From Actinomycetes bacterium (GTDB lineage Bacteria > Actinomycetota > Coriobacteriia > Coriobacteriales > Eggerthellaceae): a DNA stretch of 5,700 nt. Under the pieces are notes generated by a model. That model saw only the letters and a list, made by a program, of their open reading frames with translations. It ran no database searches and was not told the origin of the DNA. Location of the stretch: assembly GCA_023403475.1 (NCBI GenBank), contig JAEYEL010000001.1:1-5700 (forward strand). Direction: 5' to 3'. Both the position numbers and the translations under genes were made by a program. How positions within the stretch are numbered: position 1 is the stretch's first letter; every line of letters starts with the position of its first letter. Positions 1-5,700 of the stretch are shown one piece after another.

Positions 1-42
1 GCGCCCGCATCTGCCCCTCCTGCGCCCGCACCTGCTCCGCCT
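1..42 (-). repeat. Two imperfect 21-bp tandem units in the ABC exporter linker
   Basis: Bases 1-21 and 22-42 align without gaps at 18 of 21 positions. On the coding strand they encode consecutive heptads, EAEQVRA then QEGQMRA, in the linker between the transmembrane and ATPase domains. Only two copies are visible, and the array may continue past the left edge. The in-frame 21-bp period suggests local slippage that lengthened a charged, probably helical linker. With two copies, chance similarity in a GC-rich Glu/Gln/Arg/Ala-rich segment is possible. Confidence 0.55.
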
Positions 43-1102
43 CGCGCAAACTCACCGCGCCGGGCACGTCCTCTATGTCGGGGCGCACAGCGAGCACTTC
101 TATAAAGCGGCGAAAGCCCGCGTAGCCTTTCTGGAACTGCTCCGTGAAGTTGATGAGCTGCTCGACCGGCGAAAGGAAGATGCCTATGTAGAGAGCGTAA
201 ATGGCCAGATCGGTCACGCCCAAGCTTCCCGTCGCCACGAAGTACCCGCCTCCCACGACGGTCACTGCGTACAGCACGCCTGTAAACACCGAGTTCATGG
301 CATGGAACGTTCCCATGAATTTGTACGAGCTTTCCTTCGTCTCCACGAACCGCTCGTTGGTGCGCGCAAACTTCCCCAGCTCGATGCGCTCGTTGCCGAA
401 CGACTTCACCACACGGATGCCGCCAAGGGAATCTTGCAGGCGCGCGTTGATATCGGCCATCTTGCGCCTGTTCTCGGTGAAGATGATGCGCTTGCGGAAG
501 TTTATCCAAACGGACAAGGCCGCCATGACGGCGGTGGCCGCAAGCATAATGGCGGTCAGCGGCGCGTTTATGAAGAACAAAAGCGTGAACGAACCCACTA
601 TTTTGAGCGCACAGATGAACAGGTTCTCAGGCCCGTGGTGCGCAAGCTCGGATATGTCGAACAAGTCGGTCATGAGCTTGCTCATCATCTCGCCGGTGTT
701 GTTGCGATCGTAGTACGAAAAGCTGAGGCGCTGATACTGCTCGAACAGGTCGCGGCGCATGTCGGCCTCCATGCGTGCGCCCATGACGTGACCCCACGCC
801 GTGATGAAGTACTGGCATCCCGTGCGCAGAGCGTAAAGCGCCGCGAACAGAAGGGCTATCCAGCCAAGCGCGCCAAGCACGACATCGGGTGGCTGCAGGA
901 AGAATTCCTTGGTGAAGAAATTCAGGAACTGGGGAAATGCCAAGTCTATAACGGCAAGCGCCGTGGCGCACGCCAAATCGAAGAAGAACAGGAACCGATA
1001 GGGTTTGTAATAGCCGACAAAGCGCGAGAATATCTGCCGCGCCGTGACACGCGGCCCGTCGGAAGAAGCGGGTTGCGAAGCGGTTTCTTTTGTTGTGTCC
1101 AT
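1..1102 (-). CDS. ABC exporter, transmembrane domain (C-terminal part outside window)
   Basis: This is the N-terminal 367 codons of a membrane ABC exporter of the type with six membrane helices followed by an ATPase domain; the gene runs off the left edge before any Walker A motif. The ATG at 1102-1100 gives a protein beginning MDTTKETASQPASSDGPRVT, a short polar cytoplasmic tail. Hydrophobic segments lie near residues 37-57, 78-101, 160-178, 181-200, 272-292 and 297-315. Family hallmarks are FSYYDRNNTGEMMSKLMTD (128-146, first coupling-helix region), RLQDSLGGIRVVKSFGNE (221-238, second coupling region) and the pre-linker FQKGYAGFRRFIEVL. After PDIEDVPGAV the protein enters a charged linker with a heptad repeat, where an ATPase domain would normally start sooner. 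There is no clear Shine-Dalgarno; a promoter sits so that transcription should start at the ATG. The substrate cannot be told. Such proteins act as homo- or heterodimers, and a partner gene could lie to the left. Confidence 0.9.
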   Translation of the reverse strand, partial: MDTTKETASQPASSDGPRVTARQIFSRFVGYYKPYRFLFFFDLACATALAVIDLAFPQFLNFFTKEFFLQPPDVVLGALGWIALLFAALYALRTGCQYFITAWGHVMGARMEADMRRDLFEQYQRLSFSYYDRNNTGEMMSKLMTDLFDISELAHHGPENLFICALKIVGSFTLLFFINAPLTAIMLAATAVMAALSVWINFRKRIIFTENRRKMADINARLQDSLGGIRVVKSFGNERIELGKFARTNERFVETKESSYKFMGTFHAMNSVFTGVLYAVTVVGGGYFVATGSLGVTDLAIYALYIGIFLSPVEQLINFTEQFQKGYAGFRRFIEVLAVRPDIEDVPGAVSLREAEQVRAQEGQMRA

Positions 1103-1108
1103 GTTCTC

Positions 1109-1138
1109 ATTGTAACGGTTGGGAGGGGGTTTCCGCAA
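1109..1138 (-). promoter_or_regulatory. Predicted promoter for a leaderless ABC exporter mRNA
   Basis: On the minus strand a TACAAT -10 box (1109-1114) has an 18-bp spacer to TTGCGG (1133-1138), a weak -35 matching only the TTG of the consensus. Exactly 6 nt separate the -10 from the A of the ATG at 1102, so the expected start site coincides with the start codon. No Shine-Dalgarno precedes that ATG, which agrees with leaderless translation, a common mode in Actinomycetota. The rest of the 1103-1218 gap shows no other gene and no convincing terminator after yceD, so read-through from yceD is also possible. Confidence 0.55.
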
Positions 1139-1218
1139 ACTCTTTCAGCAATCAGAGAAGACCGCCGGGGAAGGCTGTCGTGCAAAGCCGCTTCGGAAGA
1201 GTCGATAGGCGTGGCGCC

Positions 1219-1779
1219 TTACTCGAAGGTGTAGTCCTTCAGCGCAGCAAAAGGATGCGGGCGGGATGCTCCGGACGGCGCCTCGTCAGCTTCCCGGTCG
1301 GCCGCCGCGCAGCAGCACGGGCCTTCGTTCAGATTCGCGCCGCACGCGGGGCAAAGCCCTTGGCAATCGTCGTCGCACAAAGGGATGAGCGGGAACTCCA
1401 GCAGAAGCGCCGCTCTGATGAGCGGCTCCAAGTCGATGGCGTTGTCGTCAGGTAGAATATCGAATTCATCGTCGTCCATGCCTTCGGGCGCCCGGGAATC
1501 GGTTCCTATAAGGTAGTAGCCCTCTATTTCGCCCGCAACGGGAAACGCGAACTCGTCAAGGCAACGCGCGCAAACCGCCCTCGCCTCGCCTTCGACAGTT
1601 CCTGCCACCAGGAAGGCGCCGCCCGTGTTCGTAATGTCCACCCGCCACGCAAGCGGCTTCGAAAACGTGTACACATCAGAACCCGTCTCCACAGCGGAAA
1701 GATCGATGTTCCCCTCAAAACGAGAGCTCTCCGCAGGCGCGAAGAGCTCGGAGGGTATGTGAATGCACTGCCTATCCAT
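1219..1779 (-). CDS. yceD: YceD / DUF177 family protein
   Basis: This is a 186-residue member of the DUF177 (YceD) family, cytoplasmic proteins linked by conserved gene neighbourhood, and in some bacteria by experiment, to 23S rRNA and large-subunit biogenesis. The exact biochemical role is not settled. Visible marks are the CARCLDEF segment (Cys70, Cys73), an acidic stretch around 100-112, the PLCDDDCQGLCPACGANLN block (Cys135, 139, 143, 146), and the usual C-terminal PFAALKDY. The cysteine spacing suggests metal binding. A Cys triplet at 155-157 follows the second motif and looks extra. The ATG overlaps the TAA of the upstream coiled-coil gene by one base (TAATG), so translation is probably coupled; only a weak CAGG lies upstream. 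In many bacteria rpmF (ribosomal protein L32) follows directly, but here the next gene is an ABC exporter. Confidence 0.9.
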   Translation of the reverse strand: MDRQCIHIPSELFAPAESSRFEGNIDLSAVETGSDVYTFSKPLAWRVDITNTGGAFLVAGTVEGEARAVCARCLDEFAFPVAGEIEGYYLIGTDSRAPEGMDDDEFDILPDDNAIDLEPLIRAALLLEFPLIPLCDDDCQGLCPACGANLNEGPCCCAAADREADEAPSGASRPHPFAALKDYTFE

Positions 1780-2252
1780 TAATGGCCTGCGGAAAGAGAG
1801 TTTGCGTTCAAACGATCACGACAGCGGCGGACGTTGCCGATCAGCGTGTCGAGGCTCTGCTCCACATGGCTGAACACTTCGTCGGCATAGTCTTCGGCGC
1901 CGGCGCGCGTCTGACGCTCGAGCTCGCGCGCATCGGCCATGATGGTATCGGCCTGTTGCTGGGAAATACGCACAATTTCCTGCTCGCTTGCAATGGTCAT
2001 CGCCTGACTTCGAGCATCTTCTATCATGCGGTTCGCTTCGGCCTCGGCATCGTCAAGCAGGCTTTGACGCTCGCGCACAATCTGGCGCGACTGGGAAAAC
2101 TCGGCAGGGAACGTATCGCGGATCTCGTCCATGATCTCGAAGGCCGCCGCTATATCGACTTGACGCATATTGTTCTTGCCAAACACCGGCTTCGAGTCTT
2201 CAAGCAGAATCGAGAGCTCTTCGAGCAGCCCTAAGACTCCTGTTTCGTCCAT
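1779..2252 (-). CDS. DivIVA/SepIVA-like coiled-coil protein
   Basis: This 157-residue cytoplasmic protein is mostly charged helix, with Ala-, Glu- and Arg-rich heptads from about 50 to 125 (for example DDAEAEANRMIEDARSQAM). A C-terminal helix follows, with VEQSLDTLIGNVRRCRDRL. In actinobacteria a DivIVA-like coiled-coil gene sits just upstream of yceD; the mycobacterial case is Rv2927c (SepIVA), involved in septation, next to DUF177 gene Rv2926c. Position and composition support that kinship, but no catalytic motif exists, and automatic pipelines may call it an ATPase subunit or hypothetical. A role in cell-envelope or division scaffolding is inference. The ATG at 2252-2250 was chosen because AAGGA lies 5 nt upstream. 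An in-frame ATG at 2321 would add 23 Arg/Gly-rich residues that look like translated leader. The TAA overlaps the yceD ATG. The promoter at 2331-2358 probably drives both genes. Confidence 0.8.
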   Translation of the reverse strand: MDETGVLGLLEELSILLEDSKPVFGKNNMRQVDIAAAFEIMDEIRDTFPAEFSQSRQIVRERQSLLDDAEAEANRMIEDARSQAMTIASEQEIVRISQQQADTIMADARELERQTRAGAEDYADEVFSHVEQSLDTLIGNVRRCRDRLNANSLSAGH

Positions 2253-2257
2253 GACTA

Positions 2258-2262
2258 TCCTT
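2258..2262 (-). promoter_or_regulatory. Ribosome binding site fixing the coiled-coil gene start
   Basis: AAGGA (within GGAAGGA) lies 5 nt upstream of the ATG at 2252. This supports that start over the in-frame ATG at 2321, which has no Shine-Dalgarno. Confidence 0.75.
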
Positions 2263-2268
2263 CCACCC

Positions 2269-2283
2269 GGGCGCGAAACGCCC
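2269..2283 (-). other. GC-rich hairpin in the 5' leader
   Basis: GGGCG and CGCCC form a perfect 5-bp stem around a 5-nt TTTCG loop in the predicted mRNA leader, ending 6 nt before the AAGGA. It could modulate ribosome access or stabilise the 5' end. It lacks a following T-run, so it is not a standard terminator. A 5-bp GC stem can arise by chance in this base composition. Confidence 0.4.
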
Positions 2284-2315
2284 CGTTCTCGTACGTACCC
2301 GCGCAATCTATCTGC

Positions 2316-2325
2316 GCACATGTGC
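2316..2325. promoter_or_regulatory. Perfect palindrome at predicted transcription start (possible operator)
   Basis: GCACATGTGC is a perfect 10-bp palindrome that begins 5 nt downstream of the -10 box and covers the expected start site (about 2321-2326). This is a typical place for a repressor to block initiation. No regulator gene is nearby and no known family site is recognised, so the operator role is inference. The in-frame ATG of the longer reading frame lies inside it. Confidence 0.35.
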
Positions 2326-2330
2326 TGAAT

Positions 2331-2358
2331 ATTTTACCATGCTTGTTTCATATGACAA
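2331..2358 (-). promoter_or_regulatory. Sigma70-type promoter with extended -10 for the coiled-coil gene and yceD
   Basis: On the minus strand TTGTCA (2353-2358, 5 of 6 consensus) is separated by 16 bp from TAAAAT (2331-2336, 5 of 6). TGG directly precedes the -10, giving the extended -10 TGn. It is embedded in an AT-rich patch inside GC-rich sequence. The predicted start near 2323-2325 leaves a leader of about 70 nt before the ATG at 2252. It makes the coiled-coil gene and yceD a unit separable from recG-rsmD-coaD. Confidence 0.7.
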
Positions 2359-2360
2359 AC

Positions 2361-2377
2361 GCGGCTGCGCAAACCGC
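2361..2377 (-). terminator. Weak stem-loop after coaD, adjoining the -35 box
   Basis: GCGGTTTGCGCAGCCGC can fold with GCGG pairing CCGC plus one G-U and one U-A pair around a 5-nt loop, followed by GTTTG. The T-run is poor, so as an intrinsic terminator for coaD it would be weak at best. Because it ends 2 nt from the -35 element, it could equally be a regulator site. This is a structural observation only. Confidence 0.3.
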
Positions 2378-2443
2378 ACATATTCGGCCATATAGCAGCT
2401 TGGAGCCTAGAAGGCGAGCGCATATCGAGGAAACGGCAGGAAG

Positions 2444-2923
2444 CTATTGTGCGAACTTCTTGTTCAGGGCCTCTTTCACGCAGGCGGGAACAAAGCCGTT
2501 CACATCGCCGTGGAGACTCGCTATCTCGCGCACGATGGAGGAGGAAAGGTACATGTACTGCGGGGGCGACATGATGAACACGGTCTCGAGCGCCTGATCG
2601 AGCTGATAGTTCAGCGCCGTCTGCTGGAACTCGTACTCGAAGTCGGTGATGGCTCGCAGGCCCTTCACTACGACCGTCGCGTCCATCTTCCGCGCAAAAT
2701 CGACCAGAAGCTCGTCGAAGGGTTCCACCCGCACGTTGGGAAGGTGTGCGGTCGCCTGCCGTGCGAACTCGGTGCGCTCCTCGAGCGTGAAGAGCGGGTT
2801 TTTCTTCGGCGACGCGGCAACCGCCACTATCACCTCGTCCATAAGCTGCGCGGCACGCGTGATGACGTCGAGGTGCCCGCTCGTAATGGGGTCGAAGGTT
2901 CCCGGGGTCAAAGCTCGTTTCAT
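2444..2923 (-). CDS. coaD: Pantetheine-phosphate adenylyltransferase (PPAT)
   Basis: CoaD makes dephospho-CoA and pyrophosphate from ATP and 4'-phosphopantetheine, the penultimate step of coenzyme A synthesis, in the cytoplasm, usually as a hexamer. The 159 residues match the family length. The nucleotidyltransferase signature GTFDPITSGH is at 8-17 with the catalytic-site His17. SPKKNPLFTLEER (38-50) and VKGLRAITDFEYE (86-98) follow; the Lys at 87 replaces the Arg of E. coli, which I recall also being Lys in mycobacteria. LSSSIVREIASLHGDV (126-141) is the C-terminal ATP-binding signature. The ATG overlaps the rsmD TGA by 4 nt (ATGA), with AGGA 5 nt upstream, indicating coupled translation. 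It is the last gene of the recG-rsmD-coaD block. Confidence 0.97.
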   Translation of the reverse strand: MKRALTPGTFDPITSGHLDVITRAAQLMDEVIVAVAASPKKNPLFTLEERTEFARQATAHLPNVRVEPFDELLVDFARKMDATVVVKGLRAITDFEYEFQQTALNYQLDQALETVFIMSPPQYMYLSSSIVREIASLHGDVNGFVPACVKEALNKKFAQ

Positions 2924-3585
2924 GTGGTTCCTAATCTCTTCTCTTGCTCGCTGCGAACTGCGTGCGACAACCCGTCGTCGCGCGGCAACTCGTCGCTGCC
3001 GTGCACCTGCAGCAAATCTATCACAGTATCGCCGTACTTCCGCCGCGATGCAAGGGTCAATCCGTGCACGTCGGCGGCGGCATCGGTCTCGTCGTTGCGA
3101 GAAGCGTCGTGTTCGTACGAAACAAGCGCGCCCTCAGCAAGCGCGCCGCCTTGCGCAAGCGCCGCCGCCACGCCGAGTGCGCGCGACGCGGGCATGGCGT
3201 AAGGCGGATCGAGGAACACGAGATCGAACGGCGGACGCACCCACACGGGCGGTTTTGCCACCACGTCCCCGGCGAACACGCCAGCCTGCGCATGGGCGCC
3301 CGTTCGGGCAACGCCGAGCATGTCGATGTTCGCGCAAAGCACTCGCAGCGCCGCACCGTCATGCTCGCAGAAACGCACGCGGGCGGCACCGCGCGAAAGC
3401 GCCTCAAGCCCGAGTGCCCCCGAACCCGCGAACGCATCCAGAACGACGGCACCCGCAAAACCTCCACGTGCGCTGGAAAGCATGCTCATGAGCGATTCCC
3501 GAACGCGATCGGTGGTAGGGCGCGTCGTAGCCCCTTTCGGCGCCTGCAAACGGCGACCGCGAAACCGACCTGCTATTATGCGCAT
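2920..3585 (-). CDS. rsmD: 16S rRNA (guanine-966-N2)-methyltransferase RsmD
   Basis: RsmD transfers a methyl group from S-adenosylmethionine to N2 of G966 of 16S rRNA during small-subunit assembly. The 221-residue protein begins MRIIAGRFRGRRLQAP, the characteristic N-terminus. RPTTDRVRES follows at 22-31, the SAM-binding loop DAFAGSGALGLEALSRGA at 50-67, and the catalytic DPPY at 126-129. The core ends near RRKYGDTVIDLLQ (181-193), and a polar tail of 28 residues follows, somewhat longer than usual. The ATG is 2 nt after the recG stop and carries a strong AGGAGG 6 nt upstream inside recG. The TGA overlaps the coaD ATG. The rsmD-coaD pair is widely conserved. Confidence 0.97.
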   Translation of the reverse strand: MRIIAGRFRGRRLQAPKGATTRPTTDRVRESLMSMLSSARGGFAGAVVLDAFAGSGALGLEALSRGAARVRFCEHDGAALRVLCANIDMLGVARTGAHAQAGVFAGDVVAKPPVWVRPPFDLVFLDPPYAMPASRALGVAAALAQGGALAEGALVSYEHDASRNDETDAAADVHGLTLASRRKYGDTVIDLLQVHGSDELPRDDGLSHAVRSEQEKRLGTT

Positions 3586-3587
3586 TC

Positions 3588-5700
3588 CTAGCCTCCTGCC
3601 TGCACGCGTTCGCCTCTGAACAGAATGCGCATCTCGCGCGCAAGCGCCCGATGCTCTTCCGCCTCAAGGCCAGGGTCGGCATCAAGGATGGCGCGCGCGT
3701 CCGCATGCGCCGCTTCGATAATGTCTTTGTCGCGCACGACGTTCACCAGCTTCAGCGCCGAAGCGCCGCTTTGCCGATTCCCCAGAATGTCGCCCTCCCG
3801 GCGCAGCGATAGATCGAACGCCGCAAGTTCGAAACCGTCGTCGGTCGCTTCCATGGCCTGAAGGCGCGCCAGCGCAGCTTCCGACTTCGATGCCGAGACA
3901 AGGTACACCTCACCCGGCTTCTCGCCGCGCCCCACGCGCCCGCGCAGCTGATGCAGCTGCGAAAGGCCGAAGCGGTCGGCGTCTTCCACTATCATGACCG
4001 TGGCGTTCGGCACATCCACGCCCACCTCTATGACCGTGGTAGCCACGAGCACCTGCGTCTCGTTCGCACGGAATCGCTCCATAACCTGCTGCTTCTCGAT
4101 GCTGCTCATTCTGCCGTGCAGAAGTTCGACCGCATAGTCGGCAAACGTGGACTGCTTAAGCAGCCGCGCCTCTTTCGTAGCGGCCGCCACATCGTCGTCG
4201 GCAAAGTCGGAATCGCCCTCTATGCTCACAACCGGATGCAGCCCCTCATCGGGGTCTGCCCCCTCGATCGCGCACGCCGCCGACTTCGCGTTGCGCTCGG
4301 CTGAATCCTTCCCCACAAGCGGGCACACCACATACACCTGCTCGCCGCGCGCGAGCGCCGCGCACGCGGCATCGTAGGCATGCCCGCGCTGTTGCTTGGC
4401 GTATACCTTCGTGGTGCGTCGCACGTTGTCGTGCGGGCGGGTTCTTATGTAGGAAAGCGAAAGGTCGCCGAATAGCGCGAGCGCGAGCGAACGAGGGATG
4501 GGCGTGGCCGTAAGGTACACCGCGTCGGGAGCCTGCCCCTTGTCGAGCAGGCAAGCACGCTGGTCCACGCCGAATCGCTGCTGCTCATCAATAACCGCGA
4601 GCGTCAGGTGCGCAGGCGCCACGTCGTCTTCCAAAAGCGCGTGGGTTCCCACAAGCACGTCTAAGGTTCCCTCGGAAAGGCGGCGGACGATATCCGCCCT
4701 TTCGGCGGGGGCGGTTGCGCCCGTCAGCAGCGCGCACGTTACGCCGGCAGCATCGAAAAGGGGTTTGAGGCTTGCCGCATGCTGACGTGCGAGCACCTCG
4801 GTAGGAGCCATGAGAAGCGCCTGCCCGCCCGTATCGGCGGCAGCGGCAAGCGCGAAGGCCGCAACGACGGTCTTGCCCGTTCCCACGTCGCCCAGTATCA
4901 GATGGTTCGCCATATGGGATGACGCCATTTCGCGCAGAACGTCGTCGCGGGCAACAACCTGCTCGGAGGTAAGTTCGAAAGGCAAAGCCGCCGAAAGCGA
5001 GCGCACGCGCGGCCCGTCCACGACGTGGCAAACGGCAGTGTGCCCCTTCGCCCGCGCAGCCGCCTCCTCCATAAGGAAAAGCTCGAGCATGAGCAGCTCT
5101 TCGTAGGCCAATCGGCGCCGCGCTTCGGCAGCTTCAGGCATCGTATGGGGAAAGTGAATGCAGAAAAGTGCAACCTGCCTGCTCATAAGCCTATGGCGTT
5201 GGCGCAGGGCGATCGGTAACGGGTCGTACGAGCCTCGCACATGGCAAAGCGCGTTTCCCGCCAACCGTCTCACCCATGCCGTGGAAAGCTTTTCTGTGGC
5301 AGGGTGCACGGGTATGATCTTTCCGGAAACAGGCCCAAAGCCGCCCTCCACAACCTCGATGAACGGGTTGGTCATGCGCTTGAATCCGTAGTTGAACTCG
5401 AGCTTGCCCGCCACTGCAAGAGCCATGCCGGGCTTGATTCTGTTCATGAGCCACGGCTGGCGAAACGCCGTCACTATCAAAACGCCCGTCTCGTCCACCA
5501 GTCCTATTTCCACCAGGGAAAGCTTCGGACGCGGACGCTTGAGCTTGATATCGTGCACCGCGCCTTTGATAGTGCACTGCGAGCCGATACGGGCGGAAGC
5601 CACCGTTTCCACTGCGGAAAGATCAATATAGCGACGGGGATAATGCGTGACCAGATCGCGCACCGTGCGAACGCCCAGTCCCGCAAGCGCCCGCTTTCGC
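3588..5700 (-). CDS. recG: ATP-dependent DNA helicase RecG (5' end outside window)
   Basis: RecG remodels stalled replication forks and branch-migrates Holliday junctions, using ATP to move on duplex DNA. 703 codons are visible and the frame stays open to the right edge. The GTG at 5663 is internal, since the matching family sequence LAGLGVRTVRDLVTHYPRRY continues upstream; roughly 20-30 N-terminal residues are missing by comparison with E. coli. Counting from the first visible codon, the OB-fold wedge domain covers about 30-150, Walker A GDVGTGKT is 270-277, and motif II DEQQRFG starts at 371 (usually DEQH). TATPIPRS starts at 397, LLHGRM at 526, and QLRGRVGRG at 584-592. About 63 residues separate the CPLV strand from LLHGRM, including an acidic segment, against about 27-30 in E. 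coli as I recall it. The TAG at 3590-3588 is followed after 2 nt by rsmD. Confidence 0.96.
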   Translation of the reverse strand, partial: RKRALAGLGVRTVRDLVTHYPRRYIDLSAVETVASARIGSQCTIKGAVHDIKLKRPRPKLSLVEIGLVDETGVLIVTAFRQPWLMNRIKPGMALAVAGKLEFNYGFKRMTNPFIEVVEGGFGPVSGKIIPVHPATEKLSTAWVRRLAGNALCHVRGSYDPLPIALRQRHRLMSRQVALFCIHFPHTMPEAAEARRRLAYEELLMLELFLMEEAAARAKGHTAVCHVVDGPRVRSLSAALPFELTSEQVVARDDVLREMASSHMANHLILGDVGTGKTVVAAFALAAAADTGGQALLMAPTEVLARQHAASLKPLFDAAGVTCALLTGATAPAERADIVRRLSEGTLDVLVGTHALLEDDVAPAHLTLAVIDEQQRFGVDQRACLLDKGQAPDAVYLTATPIPRSLALALFGDLSLSYIRTRPHDNVRRTTKVYAKQQRGHAYDAACAALARGEQVYVVCPLVGKDSAERNAKSAACAIEGADPDEGLHPVVSIEGDSDFADDDVAAATKEARLLKQSTFADYAVELLHGRMSSIEKQQVMERFRANETQVLVATTVIEVGVDVPNATVMIVEDADRFGLSQLHQLRGRVGRGEKPGEVYLVSASKSEAALARLQAMEATDDGFELAAFDLSLRREGDILGNRQSGASALKLVNVVRDKDIIEAAHADARAILDADPGLEAEEHRALAREMRILFRGERVQAGG
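3592..3597 (-). promoter_or_regulatory. Strong Shine-Dalgarno for rsmD inside the recG 3' end
   Basis: AGGAGG lies 6 nt upstream of the rsmD ATG and also encodes the last Gly codons of RecG. It is the best Shine-Dalgarno in the window and confirms the rsmD start. Confidence 0.85.

Noticed and set aside
1108..1110. ATG just upstream of the ABC exporter start
   Set aside because: It is in a different frame from the exporter and does not extend the recognised protein; the in-frame ATG at 1102 fits the family N-terminus.
1154..1203. Possible terminator after yceD (GGCT...AGCC)
   Set aside because: The stem is only 4 bp with a 9-nt loop and no T-run, so it does not support an intrinsic terminator.
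302..1234. 310-codon open frame on the plus strand opposite the ABC exporter
   Set aside because: It is antisense to a well-supported membrane protein gene and its product is His/Arg/Gly-rich without family resemblance. Long antisense frames are expected in GC-rich coding DNA.
2447..3202. 251-codon plus-strand frame opposite coaD and rsmD
   Set aside because: It lies entirely over two clear genes on the other strand, has no recognisable motif, and turns Ser/Ala-rich as expected for an antisense translation.
2646..3491. 281-codon plus-strand frame rich in Arg
   Set aside because: Low-complexity Arg/Ala/Thr composition opposite rsmD and coaD; a shadow frame.
5661..5663. GTG as the recG start codon
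   Set aside because: The frame remains open to the right edge and the upstream residues match the RecG N-terminal region, so this is an internal Val and recG is partial.
1..5700. A new defence, mobile or toxin-antitoxin system
   Set aside because: All coding space is accounted for by conserved housekeeping genes and an exporter, with gaps of at most 191 bp. No transposase, integrase, direct-repeat array or paired small genes were seen on either strand.

Overview
This window reads as a compact, GC-rich bacterial housekeeping locus with every supported gene on the minus strand. The gene set and order (recG, rsmD, coaD, a DivIVA-like coiled-coil gene, yceD) fit Actinomycetota. The medium-high GC, the many AT-rich codons such as ATA and the Firmicute-like C-terminal half of CoaD make a Coriobacteriia/Eggerthellales-type genome my best guess. 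That placement is inference from style and synteny, not from a search.

Read in the direction of transcription (right to left), the window opens inside recG (3588-5700, start beyond the right edge). It is followed after 2 nt by rsmD (2920-3585), whose TGA overlaps the ATG of coaD (2444-2923). These three form a tightly packed unit for DNA repair, 16S rRNA methylation and coenzyme A synthesis. A 191-bp gap (2253-2443) follows, the largest non-coding stretch in the window. It holds a good sigma70-type promoter with an extended -10, a perfect 10-bp palindrome at the predicted transcription start, and GC-rich dyads on either side. This promoter should drive a second unit: a 157-residue coiled-coil protein (1779-2252) and yceD/DUF177 (1219-1779), joined by a TAATG stop/start overlap.

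After yceD there is a 116-bp gap (1103-1218) with no rpmF in it, although rpmF commonly follows yceD. The gap contains a promoter placed so that transcription should begin on the A of the next gene's ATG, which predicts a leaderless mRNA. That gene (1-1102) is the transmembrane half of an ABC exporter. It runs off the left edge before the nucleotide-binding domain, inside an unusually long linker that begins to show a 21-bp/7-residue tandem repeat.

I see no mobile element, CRISPR array, RNA gene, toxin-antitoxin pair or recognisable new defence system. The observations worth a second look are the regulatory architecture of the two gaps, the missing rpmF, the ABC linker repeat, and two lineage-type oddities in RecG (DEQQ for DEQH, and an acidic insertion in helicase domain 2).
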